NCBI RefSeq assembly: GCF_000153185.1
Contig: NZ_CH724152.1
Span: 477,116-541,115 of the forward strand
From: Reinekea blandensis MED297
Lineage (GTDB): Bacteria; Pseudomonadota; Gammaproteobacteria; Pseudomonadales; Natronospirillaceae
Length of the DNA stretch: 64,000 bases
Direction: 5' to 3'
Position numbers and translations under genes: made by a program. Below the pieces are notes generated by a model, which saw only the letters and a program-made list of their open reading frames with translations, was not told where the DNA came from and searched no databases. Shown piece by piece: positions 8,864 through 19,014 of the stretch. How positions within the stretch are numbered: position 1 is the stretch's first letter; every line of letters begins with the position of its first letter.

Positions 8864-8944
8864 ATGACGGGTCGCGATACCGGCGATCGGTTTTTGACAA
8901 TAAAGCGGGATGGAGGAATCTTCATCTCGCTTTTTTGCGAATAG
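8864..8944 (+). CDS. Possible carA leader peptide spanning the attenuator
   Basis: A 26-codon ORF (ATG at 8864, TAG at 8942) that runs straight through the intrinsic terminator hairpin at 8902-8936. A TTTTT tract (8891-8895) lies just before the hairpin. This is the layout of the E. coli pyrBI leader, where a ribosome following the polymerase through a U-rich pause prevents terminator folding when UTP is low. No strong ribosome-binding site precedes it, though it starts two bases after leader ORF 1 ends. The coding status is inferred from this geometry. Confidence 0.4.
   Translation: MTGRDTGDRFLTIKRDGGIFISLFCE
8902..8936 (+). terminator. Intrinsic terminator / attenuator in the carA leader
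   Basis: AAAGCGGGATG (8902-8912) pairs with CATCTCGCTTT (8923-8933), an 11-bp stem with one G-U pair and a 10-nt loop, followed by six T (8931-8936). No complete gene precedes it on this strand, because the gene upstream runs the other way. A terminator placed 75 bp before carA is therefore best explained as an attenuator of a leader transcript. Confidence 0.7.
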
Positions 8945-9011
8945 TGGCCAGTAAAATTGTCTGTCGGGTCAGAAATTCTCAAATATCCATTCAATCGAAG
9001 GGGAACGGATC

Positions 9012-10142
9012 TTGAGTACGCCTGCCATACTCGCGCTCGAAGACGGAAGTATTTTTAAGGGGATCGGCATTGGTGCCGTTGGTGAAACCGTCGGTGAGGT
9101 TGTATTCAATACAGCCATGACCGGCTATCAGGAAATTCTCACTGACCCATCCTATGCCCGCCAGATCGTCACACTCACATACCCGCACATTGGTAACACC
9201 GGCGTTACCGCCGAAGACGAAGAATCCGACAATGTCTGGGCCGCTGGCCTGGTTATTCGGGATCTGCCATTGCTCGAAAGCAACTTCCGCAGCGAACAGT
9301 CACTCGCTGATTATCTCAAGTCCCGGAACGTCGTTGCGATTGCCGACATCGATACTCGCCGCCTGACCCGGATTCTTCGGGAAAAAGGTGCGCAGAACGG
9401 CTGCATTATTACCGGCGATGCCATCGATGAAGCTCACGCGCTGACGCAGGCTAAAGCCTTCGCAGGTCTGAAAGGCATGGACCTGGCAAAAGAAGTGACT
9501 GTCAAAGAGGCTTACGAATGGACGGAAGGCAGCTGGGCGCTCGGTGAAGGCCATACGCAGCCGGATACTTCCCGCTTCCATGTCGTGGCTTATGACTATG
9601 GGGTGAAGCGCAACATTCTGCGGATGCTGGCCGATCGTGGTTGTCGTCTGACGGTGGTGCCCGCGCAGACACCGGCGAGCGACGTGCTGGCGATGAACCC
9701 GGACGGCGTCTTCTTATCCAATGGTCCGGGCGACCCGGAGCCATGCGACTACGCGATCAACGCGATTCAGGAAATCCTGACAACCGATATTCCGGTGTTT
9801 GGTATTTGTTTGGGGCATCAGCTGTTGGGTCTGGCCTCCGGTGCAAAATCCGTGAAAATGAAGTTCGGCCATCACGGTGCGAACCATCCGGTCGAAACGA
9901 TTGCCGAAAACACCGTGATGATCACCAGCCAGAATCACGGCTTTGCGCTTGATGAAAGCACGTTGCCAGATAACCTGGAAATGACTCACCGGTCGCTCTT
10001 TGATAAGTCATTGCAGGGTATTCAACGTACCGACAAGGCCGCGTTCAGCTTCCAGGGGCATCCTGAGGCGAGTCCGGGCCCGCATGACTGCGCGCCGTTG
10101 TTCGATCAGTTTATCGAGAACATGAACAAACGGAAATCGTAA
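9012..10142 (+). CDS. carA: Carbamoyl-phosphate synthase small (glutaminase) subunit
   Basis: 376 residues. It supplies ammonia from glutamine to CarB for carbamoyl phosphate, feeding arginine and pyrimidine synthesis. The C-terminal class I amidotransferase has the nucleophile Cys in [12 protein letters not shown] and the His/Glu pair in [11 protein letters not shown]. The start is a TTG at 9012 with an AAGGGG ribosome-binding site about 8 bases before it; E. coli carA also starts with TTG. It is the first gene of carA-carB-greA, preceded by the attenuator-like leader. Confidence 0.96.
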   Translation: MSTPAILALEDGSIFKGIGIGAVGETVGEVVFNTAMTGYQEILTDPSYARQIVTLTYPHIGNTGVTAEDEESDNVWAAGLVIRDLPLLESNFRSEQSLADYLKSRNVVAIADIDTRRLTRILREKGAQNGCIITGDAIDEAHALTQAKAFAGLKGMDLAKEVTVKEAYEWTEGSWALGEGHTQPDTSRFHVVAYDYGVKRNILRMLADRGCRLTVVPAQTPASDVLAMNPDGVFLSNGPGDPEPCDYAINAIQEILTTDIPVFGICLGHQLLGLASGAKSVKMKFGHHGANHPVETIAENTVMITSQNHGFALDESTLPDNLEMTHRSLFDKSLQGIQRTDKAAFSFQGHPEASPGPHDCAPLFDQFIENMNKRKS

Positions 10143-10239
10143 GTCCGGGTGACAGAACCCTAAGACGCGGTGGTTGCTTGCCAGCCCCGCGCACGAGAAC
10201 GGCTGTTAACGTATAACGAATTGCACATCGTGAGAGACC

Positions 10240-13200
10240 ATGCCAAAACGTACTGACATACAAAGCATTCTGATTTTAGGGGCCGGTCCGATTGTGATCG
10301 GTCAGGCCTGTGAATTCGACTATTCCGGCGCGCAGGCGTGTAAAGCACTTCGCGAAGAGGGTTACCGGGTGATTCTGGTGAACTCCAATCCGGCAACCAT
10401 CATGACCGATCCGACCATGGCCGATGCGACTTACATCGAACCGATCGTTTGGCAGGAAGTCGAGAAGATCATCGCGAAAGAAAAACCCGATGTTCTGTTG
10501 CCGACCATGGGTGGGCAAACCGCACTGAACTGTGCGCTGGATCTGGAAAAACACGGCGTACTGAAAAAGTACGGTGTTGAGATGATCGGTGCCAACGCGG
10601 ATACCATCGACAAAGCGGAAGACCGTGACCGTTTCGACAAAGCCATGAAGGCGATTGGCCTGGAAACACCTAAGTCCGGCATTGCGCACAACATGGACGA
10701 AGCCTGGGCTATCGCTGAAGAGCTGGGCTTCCCATCGATCATCCGTCCGTCTTTTACCATGGGTGGTTCCGGTGGCGGTATTGCCTATAACAAAGATGAG
10801 TTCGAAGAAATCTGCCGTCGTGGTCTTGATTTGTCTCCGACGAATGAGTTGCTCATTGATGAAAGCCTGATCGGCTGGAAAGAATACGAAATGGAGGTGG
10901 TTCGCGACAAAGCGGACAACTGTATCATTGTTTGCTCCATCGAAAACTTCGACCCAATGGGGATTCACACCGGTGACTCCATCACCGTAGCACCGTCGCA
11001 AACGCTGACCGATAAAGAGTATCAGATCATGCGGAACGCCTCGCTGGCGGTATTGCGTGAAATTGGTGTGGAAACCGGTGGTTCGAACGTCCAGTTCGGT
11101 ATTAACCCGGACACAGGCCGAATGGTCATCATTGAAATGAACCCGCGGGTGTCGCGTTCGTCGGCGCTGGCGTCAAAAGCAACCGGTTTCCCGATTGCCA
11201 AGGTCGCCGCCAAACTGGCCATCGGGTATACCCTCGATGAACTTCAGAACGACATTACCGGCGGTGTCACGCCAGCCTCGTTTGAGCCAAGCATCGATTA
11301 CGTCGTCACTAAGATTCCTCGTTTTGCATTCGAGAAATTCCCGCAAGCCAATGACCGTCTGACCACGCAGATGAAGTCGGTCGGGGAAGTCATGGCGATT
11401 GGCCGTAACTTCCAGGAATCCTTGCAGAAAGCACTGCGCGGACTGGAAGTCGGTGCCAGCGGTTTTGATCCGGTTGTCGATGCAGAAGCCGCCAATGCGC
11501 ACGACCTGATTTTCCGTGAACTGCGTGAGGCCGGTCCTGAGCGTATCTGGTACATCGGGGATGCGTTCCGCTCTGGCATGAGCGTGGACGAAGTCTTCAG
11601 CCTGACTAATATTGATCGTTGGTTCCTGGTGCAAATCGAAGATCTGATTCGAGAAGAAACGGCGCTGGCGCAAACGTCGATGAAAGATATCGATGAAGCC
11701 TTCATGCGTCGACTGAAGCGTAAAGGTTTTTCCGATCAACGCATGGCGAAACTGTTGGGCATCAGCGAAATTGAGTTCCGTAAAAAGCGCTGGGCGCTGA
11801 ACGTTCGTCCGGTTTACAAGCGCGTTGATACCTGCGCGGCAGAGTTTGCCTCGGATACGGCTTACATGTATTCCTCCTACGATGAAGAGTGTGAAGCCGC
11901 ACCGACCGATCGCGAAAAAATCATGGTCATCGGTGGCGGCCCGAACCGCATTGGTCAGGGTATTGAGTTCGATTACTGCTGTGTACATGCGTCATTGTCG
12001 GCGCGTGAAAACGGTTTTGAGACGATCATGATCAACTGTAACCCGGAAACGGTCTCGACAGACTATGACACGTCGGATCGCCTCTACTTTGAGCCGGTGA
12101 CTGCAGAAGACGTACTGGAAATCATTGAGCTGGAAAAGCCCAAAGGCGTGATCGTGCACTACGGCGGTCAGACTCCATTGAAATTGGCTCGTGAACTGGA
12201 AGCCGCCGGTGCACCGATTATCGGTACCAGTCCGGATGCTATTGACCGTGCCGAAGACCGTGAACGGTTCCAGGTCATGGTCGATAAGCTGGGTCTGTTG
12301 CAGCCGGAAAATGGCACCGCTCGTTCGCACGATGAAGCCGTTAAAATTGCAGCCCGTATCGGTTATCCGCTGGTGGTGCGTCCATCCTATGTACTGGGTG
12401 GCCGGGCCATGGAAATTGTGTATCGCGAGGAAGAACTGAACCGCTACATGAACGAAGCGGTGCAGGTCTCCAACGAAGCGCCGGTATTGCTGGATCGGTT
12501 CCTGGACGACGCCATCGAAGTCGATATCGACTGCGTCAGCGACGGCGAGCAGGTCGTGATCGGGGCGATCATGCAGCACATTGAACAGGCCGGTGTTCAC
12601 TCCGGTGATTCAGCCTGTTCATTGCCACCTTACAGTTTGCCGGATGAAGCACAGCAGCAGATTCGCGACCAGGTGAAGGCGATGGCGCTGGAGTTGAACG
12701 TCGTCGGTCTGATGAATGTGCAGATGGCCTGGCAGGACGGGAAACTCTACATCATTGAGGTCAACCCGCGTGCCTCACGAACGGTGCCGTTCGTGTCCAA
12801 GGCCATTGGTCAGTCGCTGGCGAAGATCGGAACGCAGGTCATGACCGGCCAGAAGCTGTCGGACATCGGTTTTACCGAAGAGGTGGTACCGCATTTCTAT
12901 TCCGTGAAAGAAGCGGTGATGCCGTTTAACAAGTTCCCGGGCGTCGACCCGGTTCTGAGTCCGGAAATGAAATCGACCGGTGAAGTGATGGGAACCGGTA
13001 AAACCTTCCCGGAAGCCTTTGCCAAAGCGGTGATTGGTGCCGGCTCGACCATGCCGCGCTCAGGTAAGGTCATTATCTCGGTAAAAGACAGTGATAAGGT
13101 GGCGGCCCTGGCGATGGCGACCGATCTGGCCCGTATGGGATTCGATGTCGTTGCAACCAAAGGCACCGCCAAATATTTCACCGAAAACGGCTTGCCGACG

Positions 13201-13452
13201 CAGGCGGTTAACAAGGTGAAGGAAGGCCGTCCGCATCTGGTGGATATGATTAAGAACGACGAAGTGGCGTTTGTGATGAACACCACCGCCGGTCGTCAGT
13301 CGCTGGTTGACAGTGCTGAGATCCGTAAAGGCGCGTTACAGCATAAGGTCTATTACACGACCACTCTGGCCGGCGCTGAAGCCTCTGTGATGGCGATGCA
13401 AATTGCCGGAGAGACGGAAGTGAACCGACTTCAGGACTTGCACGCGAGCTGA
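10240..13452 (+). CDS. carB: Carbamoyl-phosphate synthase large subunit
   Basis: 1070 residues, full length. It has the two homologous ATP-grasp halves typical of CarB: the first begins at [22 protein letters not shown], the second at [23 protein letters not shown]-terminal MGS-like allosteric domain follows ([20 protein letters not shown] onward). It catalyses bicarbonate phosphorylation, carbamate formation and its phosphorylation. It lies 97 bp after carA with no intervening gene visible and is followed by a terminator. Confidence 0.98.
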   Translation: MPKRTDIQSILILGAGPIVIGQACEFDYSGAQACKALREEGYRVILVNSNPATIMTDPTMADATYIEPIVWQEVEKIIAKEKPDVLLPTMGGQTALNCALDLEKHGVLKKYGVEMIGANADTIDKAEDRDRFDKAMKAIGLETPKSGIAHNMDEAWAIAEELGFPSIIRPSFTMGGSGGGIAYNKDEFEEICRRGLDLSPTNELLIDESLIGWKEYEMEVVRDKADNCIIVCSIENFDPMGIHTGDSITVAPSQTLTDKEYQIMRNASLAVLREIGVETGGSNVQFGINPDTGRMVIIEMNPRVSRSSALASKATGFPIAKVAAKLAIGYTLDELQNDITGGVTPASFEPSIDYVVTKIPRFAFEKFPQANDRLTTQMKSVGEVMAIGRNFQESLQKALRGLEVGASGFDPVVDAEAANAHDLIFRELREAGPERIWYIGDAFRSGMSVDEVFSLTNIDRWFLVQIEDLIREETALAQTSMKDIDEAFMRRLKRKGFSDQRMAKLLGISEIEFRKKRWALNVRPVYKRVDTCAAEFASDTAYMYSSYDEECEAAPTDREKIMVIGGGPNRIGQGIEFDYCCVHASLSARENGFETIMINCNPETVSTDYDTSDRLYFEPVTAEDVLEIIELEKPKGVIVHYGGQTPLKLARELEAAGAPIIGTSPDAIDRAEDRERFQVMVDKLGLLQPENGTARSHDEAVKIAARIGYPLVVRPSYVLGGRAMEIVYREEELNRYMNEAVQVSNEAPVLLDRFLDDAIEVDIDCVSDGEQVVIGAIMQHIEQAGVHSGDSACSLPPYSLPDEAQQQIRDQVKAMALELNVVGLMNVQMAWQDGKLYIIEVNPRASRTVPFVSKAIGQSLAKIGTQVMTGQKLSDIGFTEEVVPHFYSVKEAVMPFNKFPGVDPVLSPEMKSTGEVMGTGKTFPEAFAKAVIGAGSTMPRSGKVIISVKDSDKVAALAMATDLARMGFDVVATKGTAKYFTENGLPTQAVNKVKEGRPHLVDMIKNDEVAFVMNTTAGRQSLVDSAEIRKGALQHKVYYTTTLAGAEASVMAMQIAGETEVNRLQDLHAS

Positions 13453-13489
13453 AACTGATCATAATAGACAGCATATTCCAATCTCATTT

Positions 13490-13513
13490 AAAGGCGCGTT
13501 AGGCGCCTTTTTT
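13490..13513 (+). terminator. Intrinsic terminator after carB
   Basis: AAAGGCGC (13490-13497) pairs with GCGCCTTT (13503-13510) around a 5-nt loop, followed by a T run to 13513. It separates carB from greA, so greA may have a promoter of its own or be reached by readthrough. Confidence 0.85.
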
Positions 13514-13601
13514 GTCGCTGTCGGGCAGGTTGTGACCACGTAAGTTCGGAGTTTTCCGTACAGAACCCGAGAGTGATGTAACTGACTAAAAGGACACGCA
13601 C

Positions 13602-14078
13602 ATGCAACGTTATCCGATGACCGTTGAAGGCGAACTGGCGCTGCAGGCCGAACTGAAAGAACTGAAATCCGTCAAGCGTCCGGAAGTGATCGCTGCCATT
13701 GCGGAAGCGCGTGAACACGGCGACCTGAAAGAAAATGCCGAATACCACGCAGCGCGTGAACAGCAGGGCTTTATTGAAGGGCGCATTGCTGACATCGAAG
13801 GAAAACTGTCAGCATCGCAGGTGATTAACGTTCACGATATCCCGAACACCGGGAAAGTCATTTTTGGTACCACGGTTACGTTGCTGAACACCGAAACCGA
13901 TCAGGGCGTTACTTATAAAATTGTCGGTGACGACGAAGCCAACGTGAAGGTGAATAAAATCTCCGTAAACTCGCCGATTGCCCGTGCCTTAATCGGGAAA
14001 GAAGAAGGCGATGTGGTGAATGTAAAAACACCTGGTGGCACCGTGGAATATGAAATTGAACTGGTCGAGCACAAATAA
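13602..14078 (+). CDS. greA: Transcription elongation factor GreA
   Basis: 158 residues, standard GreA length. It opens with the N-terminal coiled coil ([27 protein letters not shown]) that carries the acidic tip DLKENAEYH used to stimulate RNA cleavage by backtracked polymerase. The C-terminal FKBP-like domain ends near [16 protein letters not shown]. Gene order carB-greA is shared with Pseudomonas. A clear ribosome-binding site (AAGGA) precedes the ATG. Confidence 0.97.
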   Translation: MQRYPMTVEGELALQAELKELKSVKRPEVIAAIAEAREHGDLKENAEYHAAREQQGFIEGRIADIEGKLSASQVINVHDIPNTGKVIFGTTVTLLNTETDQGVTYKIVGDDEANVKVNKISVNSPIARALIGKEEGDVVNVKTPGGTVEYEIELVEHK

Positions 14079-14097
14079 GCTCGACGCCTCCGCAGAC

Positions 14098-14124
14098 AAA
14101 GGGTGCCCTGTGCACCCTTTTTTT
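14098..14124 (+). terminator. Intrinsic terminator after greA
   Basis: AAAGGGTGC (14098-14106) and GCACCCTTT (14112-14120) form a strong stem with a 5-nt loop followed by a T run. It also faces the end of the convergent acyl-CoA dehydrogenase gene. Confidence 0.88.
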
Positions 14125-14142
14125 GTGTCTGTTGAGTGGGCT

Positions 14143-15816
14143 CTACGTCAGGTGCCGGCCGCGTTCCAGTATCGCCTCGCAATCGGTGCCGGGCGGTAAC
14201 AGTCCATAAGTTAACCCATGGGCATGAAACCGGGCGTCACAAAACGCATGTGCATGGCTGGTCGGCATATGCCGGAGCATGAGTGATGCCTGCAGCGCCA
14301 GAGCCAGAGATTGCACCAACGATCGCGCCCGGAACTCAAGGTCTTCGGTTTGCGTCAGTTGCTGCTGCAAGCCTTGCAGGTGGTCGTCGAAGTGAGCATT
14401 CAGGCCTTTAGCCAGCTCGATCTCAGCCATGACGGCGGCTAACGAATCCGGATCTCTCTGAATGGCCCGCAGCGCGTCAAGACACTGAACATTACCAGAG
14501 CCTTCCCAGATGGTGTTAATGGGCGCGTCGCGATACAGGCGCGGCATTACCGAGTTTTCCATCACGCCGGAGCCGCCAATGGTTTCCATCGCTTCATAAG
14601 CATGGTTCGGCTGACGCTTACAAACCCAGTACTTGCCGATGGCGGTGGCCAGACGAGCAAAGGCGCCTTCATCGCGATGGCCCTGTGCCTGACCATCCAG
14701 TGCCTGAGCCACCCGAAAAGCGAGTAGGGTGGCGGCTTCGGCTTCCAGTTCCAAATCCGCCAACAGGTTGCGCATCAGCGGTTGGTCGATCAGCTTTTTC
14801 CCGAAGGCGGCCCGATGTTGAGTATGGTGCAGAATCTGTGTCATGTGTTGGCGCATGGCGGCGGCTGAAGACACCAAACAGTCGAACCGCGTCAGTGCCA
14901 CCATTTCCAGAATGTTGGCGACACCGCGTCCCTCTTCGCCAATCAGCCAACCGAAGGCGCCACGCAGTTCGATTTCGGAAGAGGCGTTGGACACATTCCC
15001 CATCTTGTCTTTCAGGCGCAGAAACTGAATCGGATTTTTACTGCCATCCGGTCGCCAGCGCGGCACCAGGAAACAGGACAGACCGACGTCGGTATAGGCC
15101 AGGACCAGAAAGGCATCGCACATCGGTGCCGACGCGAAAAACTTATGACCGATCAGTTCAAACCCATCTTTCGGTGATTCCGGGTCGATCGCCTCGGCCC
15201 GGGTCGAGTTGGCGCGGACATCACTGCCACCCTGTTTTTCGGTCATCGCCATGCCGATGGTCACGCTCTGTTTTTCAAAGTAGGGCACATTGCCAGGCTC
15301 ATACGCACGGTTGAGGATTTTGGGTATCCATTCATCGGCGATGTCCGGTTGTTTCAGCAGCGTAGGCACTGAGGCAAAGGTCATCGTGATCGGACAGCAA
15401 TGCCCAGCCTCGACCTGACTGACCAGATAGCTACCGGCGGCTCGAGCCACATGCGCTCCGGGCTGAGCTTTTTCCCAAGGGCTTCCGGTCAGCCCGTTGG
15501 CTTTCGAGAGCGTCATGAAATCGTGATAACCGGGGTGAAAGGTGACCTCGTCGATACGGTGCCCATACCGGTCATGCGTGGCGAGTGCAGGCCGAACCCG
15601 ATTGGCCTCCATGGCCGCTTGTAAACGCTCGGCTGAACCGACTATGGCGCCCAGTTCCGACAGTTGCCCACTGGCCCAGCCGGCCTGGCCCCGATCAAGA
15701 CATTCGAGCAGCGTCAGATCGGAATCGAACAGATTGATGTTTTCCAGCAGGGGTGGCGTGTTTTCGACTGTGTGAGTCTCGGCAGCCAGTCGTTCCGCCG
15801 TCGGGAAAGTTGCCAT
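14143..15816 (-). CDS. aidB: AidB-family acyl-CoA dehydrogenase
   Basis: 557 residues, close in length and motif order to E. coli AidB (541), a flavoprotein linked to the response to alkylating agents. Shared landmarks are VEAGHCCPITMTFA, GMAMTEKQGGSDVRAN, GLSCFLVPRW, LKDKMGNVSNASSE and NTIWEGSGNVQCLDALR. The FAD-binding acyl-CoA dehydrogenase fold is evident. The physiological substrate of AidB proteins is not established. No alkylation-repair genes are beside it, so the name rests on sequence resemblance only. Confidence 0.9.
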   Translation of the reverse strand: MATFPTAERLAAETHTVENTPPLLENINLFDSDLTLLECLDRGQAGWASGQLSELGAIVGSAERLQAAMEANRVRPALATHDRYGHRIDEVTFHPGYHDFMTLSKANGLTGSPWEKAQPGAHVARAAGSYLVSQVEAGHCCPITMTFASVPTLLKQPDIADEWIPKILNRAYEPGNVPYFEKQSVTIGMAMTEKQGGSDVRANSTRAEAIDPESPKDGFELIGHKFFASAPMCDAFLVLAYTDVGLSCFLVPRWRPDGSKNPIQFLRLKDKMGNVSNASSEIELRGAFGWLIGEEGRGVANILEMVALTRFDCLVSSAAAMRQHMTQILHHTQHRAAFGKKLIDQPLMRNLLADLELEAEAATLLAFRVAQALDGQAQGHRDEGAFARLATAIGKYWVCKRQPNHAYEAMETIGGSGVMENSVMPRLYRDAPINTIWEGSGNVQCLDALRAIQRDPDSLAAVMAEIELAKGLNAHFDDHLQGLQQQLTQTEDLEFRARSLVQSLALALQASLMLRHMPTSHAHAFCDARFHAHGLTYGLLPPGTDCEAILERGRHLT

Positions 15817-15927
15817 GCAGCGTATCCTTATACGGGTCTCGTTATTGTTATCCGACCAGCATAGATCAGTGAATAACCGTTGGGAATGCGCTTGGCGTGA
15901 TCCCGGCTATCGAGCCGGGTGATGGTG

Positions 15928-16551
15928 TCAGCGGTCCATTGCGCCTTTCCCTGCGAAAATTTTATCGCGAAATTTTTCGATTCGGGCGATCCGGGTTTCG
16001 GACTTTTTTGCACCGCCGATGTTGATGATGTAGCTCTTCTGGCGGCCAGGGGTCAGCGCATGAAACGCTTCGGCAAGTTCCGGATCGGCATCCAGCGCTT
16101 CGGCCAACTCATCCGGGAGGGTCAGCTCCCGTTCAACTTTTACAGGCTTAATGCCAGCGTCGGCACAACGCTTTAACTCATCAATGTAAGCCCGAAGAAC
16201 GGGGGCCAGTTTTTTTACCTGTTGGTTGTCGGTAAAGCGCACGACACTGGGGGTTGCGGCGTTTGGACCATTCGGCTCAAGAATACCCTCTGAGTCTTTC
16301 AGCAGTTCGGCATTAAAAAAGCTGAACCGGAAATCCGTCCGAAACGCGCCAAACAGGGCAATGTTGCGACCCGCATGCATATAACAGGGATGGCCCCATT
16401 TCGCCGTCTCTTCAAGCCCGGCCTCGAGGCAAAGCCGACGCAGAGCAGTGAGGCCGTCTAACCAGGGTTTGGTTGAACAGTCAGGGGTATCAAACCGATC
16501 ACAGCGGCCACAGCCTTTGGTAAAGAAATCCTCGGCGTCAGTAATCATCAT
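15928..16551 (-). CDS. DUF1801 / YdeI-OmpD-associated protein
   Basis: 207 residues. The N-terminal part (about 30-95, with EETAKWGHPCYMHAGRNIALFGAF) matches the DUF1801/YdhG-like fold. The C-terminal part (LPDELAEALDADPELAEAFHALTPGRQKSY) is the YdeI/OmpD-associated tail. The function of this two-part family is unknown; frataxin-like metal handling has been suggested for DUF1801. A second, unrelated DUF1801 protein occurs in the cassette array near 31 kb. Confidence 0.85.
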   Translation of the reverse strand: MMITDAEDFFTKGCGRCDRFDTPDCSTKPWLDGLTALRRLCLEAGLEETAKWGHPCYMHAGRNIALFGAFRTDFRFSFFNAELLKDSEGILEPNGPNAATPSVVRFTDNQQVKKLAPVLRAYIDELKRCADAGIKPVKVERELTLPDELAEALDADPELAEAFHALTPGRQKSYIINIGGAKKSETRIARIEKFRDKIFAGKGAMDR

Positions 16552-16627
16552 GGTTTGGGTCCAAGCGTGGATTAGGAAAAGGCCAGCTTACTGCGCGCCC
16601 CTGAGCCGATCAAGCTTCTGAACCGGG

Positions 16628-17167
16628 TTAGGAAGCCGGCTCATCAACGACGCGCATGCTTAACACAACCCGCCCGACACGGAAGCCAAACTTCTTCATT
16701 TCGGTGACATTGACCAGCGTGCGATCACTGACCTGATACAACCAGTCGTCCATGTTAATGGCAATGCTGTTGCCATTGCTCAGTGGTACATCGAGCCGGT
16801 AGTCCATGTTGATTGCGTTGCCGGCATAGACCATGGTGGCTTCACCAATGACATCGCCGGCTGTACCAGTGTAGCTGCCGTCCGCATGGGCGCTGAAACG
16901 CCAGACCCGGGTCTGGACTTCGCCATCGCTCCACTGAAAGACTTCGTCGAGAACACCGCCCTGTTCGTCCCAGGTCGCCTTAATCTCTGCCGTGAAGTAG
17001 CGGGTCACTTCCCCGCGCCGATTCATGACGATGCCCTCGGCAATGAGGTCGTTATTAAAGAACCGGATTGGATCGAACTGGATAGGCGTATCGCGGTAGT
17101 TGCTGACCTGCAATTGAGCGCAGGCGGAAAGAAACATGGCCGAAGCGGCCAGAAGCAGTGTGCGCAT
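16628..17167 (-). CDS. DUF3833 lipoprotein
   Basis: 179 residues. A short signal peptide ends in the lipobox LSAC, so the mature protein should be lipid-anchored. The remainder, beta-rich with NDLIAEGIVMNRRGEVTRYF and DVIGEATMVYAGNAINMDYRL, matches the DUF3833 family as I recall it. The function is unknown; family members are often found beside cyclopropane fatty acid synthase genes, but none is present here. Confidence 0.85.
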   Translation of the reverse strand: MRTLLLAASAMFLSACAQLQVSNYRDTPIQFDPIRFFNNDLIAEGIVMNRRGEVTRYFTAEIKATWDEQGGVLDEVFQWSDGEVQTRVWRFSAHADGSYTGTAGDVIGEATMVYAGNAINMDYRLDVPLSNGNSIAINMDDWLYQVSDRTLVNVTEMKKFGFRVGRVVLSMRVVDEPAS

Positions 17168-17223
17168 GGTCTGAGTCTCTGAACAGATTTAGCAGACTAT
17201 ACGCACCCACGGGTCAGGACAGA

Positions 17224-17544
17224 TCAGGGTAACTCGTCACCGTACTTGTCGTTGGCGGCCTGCAGGGCTTTACCAAAGCCTTTGCGGCTGCTTTCAGCGA
17301 CTTCGTCAAACACAGCTTTTAAGTCGCGTCCGGAGGTAAAGCCGCTGTCCAGGGTGACGGTACGCAGAAAGCTTTCGTAGTCCCGACCCTCGTGAAAATA
17401 GCCACCGGAGGCAACCACATAACGGGCGACAAAGTGTTCACAGTCCCGACATTGCACATACACATGTTGGGCCGATTCGCGTGACAAGATGTTTCTCAGA
17501 TTGCGGGATCCGCAGTTCTGACATTTCTGAATATACACATCCAT
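17224..17544 (-). CDS. Zinc-ribbon protein of unknown function
   Basis: 106 residues. Two cysteine pairs, CQNCGS near the start and CRDC about 23 residues later, form a likely zinc ribbon. The C-terminal half is helical and charged with no catalytic motif. It lies just downstream of the transporter gene on the same strand (21-bp gap), so the two could be co-transcribed. No family name is recalled. Confidence 0.75.
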   Translation of the reverse strand: MDVYIQKCQNCGSRNLRNILSRESAQHVYVQCRDCEHFVARYVVASGGYFHEGRDYESFLRTVTLDSGFTSGRDLKAVFDEVAESSRKGFGKALQAANDKYGDELP

Positions 17545-17565
17545 AGAGCATTCTCATTGTTATTT

Positions 17566-18945
17566 TTAAAGTACCGAAAACCAGTAAAGAGGTCCGATTG
17601 TAAAGGCAATAAAGATACCTAAAGCCGCCAGCAGAATACCCATACGAGCCAGGTCTCTTGCCTGAATGACACCCGAACCAAAGGCAATGGCGTTCGGTGG
17701 CGTCGAGACCGGTAAAATCATCGCTGTCGAGCAGTTCAGGGTGACGGCGAGAATCAGCACCAATAAATAGTTTTGCGGCAAACTGAACGAGACGATCAAG
17801 GGTATCAGTAAGCCGGCAGTAGCGGTATTACTCATCACCGTTCCGAGCACCGCACCGAGCAGCACAATGGCCGCGACCAGAACCGGGTAGCTGCCGGAGA
17901 CCGGAAGAACGCTGACAATAACATCGCCCAGGTTGGTCATATCAATGGCGACGCCCAGCGCAATCCCGCCGGCCACCATGAATAACACGTCCCACGGTAA
18001 TGCACGAAAATCGCTTTGATCGAGCAGCCCGATCCAGAACGAGGCAATAATCGGAAACAGGGCAACGGTGCCGGTGTTGAGCCCGAACTGCCCGCCGATG
18101 AGCCAACCGACGACCGTGATTAAAAAGATACCGATGGACAGCCATTGTTTCGGTTTGAGAGGGCGGTGTTCAACGTCAGGGAGCGTCAGGCGTTCATCGC
18201 CTGCCGGGTAAAATTTCAGTAACGCGACCCAGAGCACCAGCAGCGCTAAAGCCAGAAACGGCAGCGTGAACAGCATCCACTGGCCGAAACTGATGGTAAT
18301 GCCTTTCGCCGCCAGATAACTCATGGCAATGGCATTCGGCGGCGTTCCGATGGGAGTCCCGATGCCGCCGAGGTTACAAGCCAACGGGATGGCCAATACC
18401 AAGCCAACGCGGAACGGCACGTCGGCCCGCATGCGTTTGATCAGCGGTAATACCAACGTCAGCATCATGGCGGTGGTTGCCGTGTTGGACATCCACATCG
18501 ACAGAAAGGCACAGGCGAGAATGATGCCGAGCATGGTTTGCGCCGGCTTGCCTTCGGTCACTTTTAAAATCCAGTGAGCAAAGCGGGCATCGAGTGATGC
18601 TTTCTGCAGGATGCTGGACAGAACAAAGCCGCCCATAAACAAAAGAATGATGTTAGAAAAGAACGGCGCGAAAAACTGACTGTCCGACACCGTCAGACCT
18701 TCAGCAATAATACTGGGAGTCAGCCAGGTCAGCTCAAGCGCGAGAATAATAAAGCTGACAATGAACAACGGAATCCATTCGCTGGCCCAAAGTGTTCCGG
18801 CCAGTAATAGAATCATGACCGTCTTCATCTGCGCGTCGGTTAACCCAATGGTCTCGGCCAATGAAGTCATCGGGATCAGTAATACGATCAACAGGGCAGT
18901 CAGGGCGAAGAAACGGGAACGGTTTTTCAGCAACAGCGGTATCAT
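17566..18945 (-). CDS. DASS/SLC13-family sodium-coupled anion transporter
   Basis: 459 residues with about eleven hydrophobic segments. The inverted-repeat signature of the divalent anion:Na+ symporters occurs twice: MSNTATTAMM with GTPPNAIA in the first half, and MSNTATAGLL with STPPNAIA in the second. These SNT motifs bind sodium and substrate carboxylates. Likely cargo is a C4-dicarboxylate, citrate or sulfate; the sequence does not decide which. Confidence 0.9.
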   Translation of the reverse strand: MIPLLLKNRSRFFALTALLIVLLIPMTSLAETIGLTDAQMKTVMILLLAGTLWASEWIPLFIVSFIILALELTWLTPSIIAEGLTVSDSQFFAPFFSNIILLFMGGFVLSSILQKASLDARFAHWILKVTEGKPAQTMLGIILACAFLSMWMSNTATTAMMLTLVLPLIKRMRADVPFRVGLVLAIPLACNLGGIGTPIGTPPNAIAMSYLAAKGITISFGQWMLFTLPFLALALLVLWVALLKFYPAGDERLTLPDVEHRPLKPKQWLSIGIFLITVVGWLIGGQFGLNTGTVALFPIIASFWIGLLDQSDFRALPWDVLFMVAGGIALGVAIDMTNLGDVIVSVLPVSGSYPVLVAAIVLLGAVLGTVMSNTATAGLLIPLIVSFSLPQNYLLVLILAVTLNCSTAMILPVSTPPNAIAFGSGVIQARDLARMGILLAALGIFIAFTIGPLYWFSVL

Positions 18946-19014
18946 GGACAGGGTCAGGGCTCAGGACAAGGTGGGCAGTATAGATGAATCCCAACCGCTT
19001 CGCCGCGATTCAGA

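Noticed and set aside
8894-8922. TTGACA-driven promoter for carA
   Set aside because: The -10 position falls inside the terminator hairpin and has no TATAAT-like sequence.
10276-11001. Long ORF on the opposite strand of carB (and similar ones under other large genes)
   Set aside because: These are antisense shadows of strongly conserved genes with no ribosome-binding site or family features.
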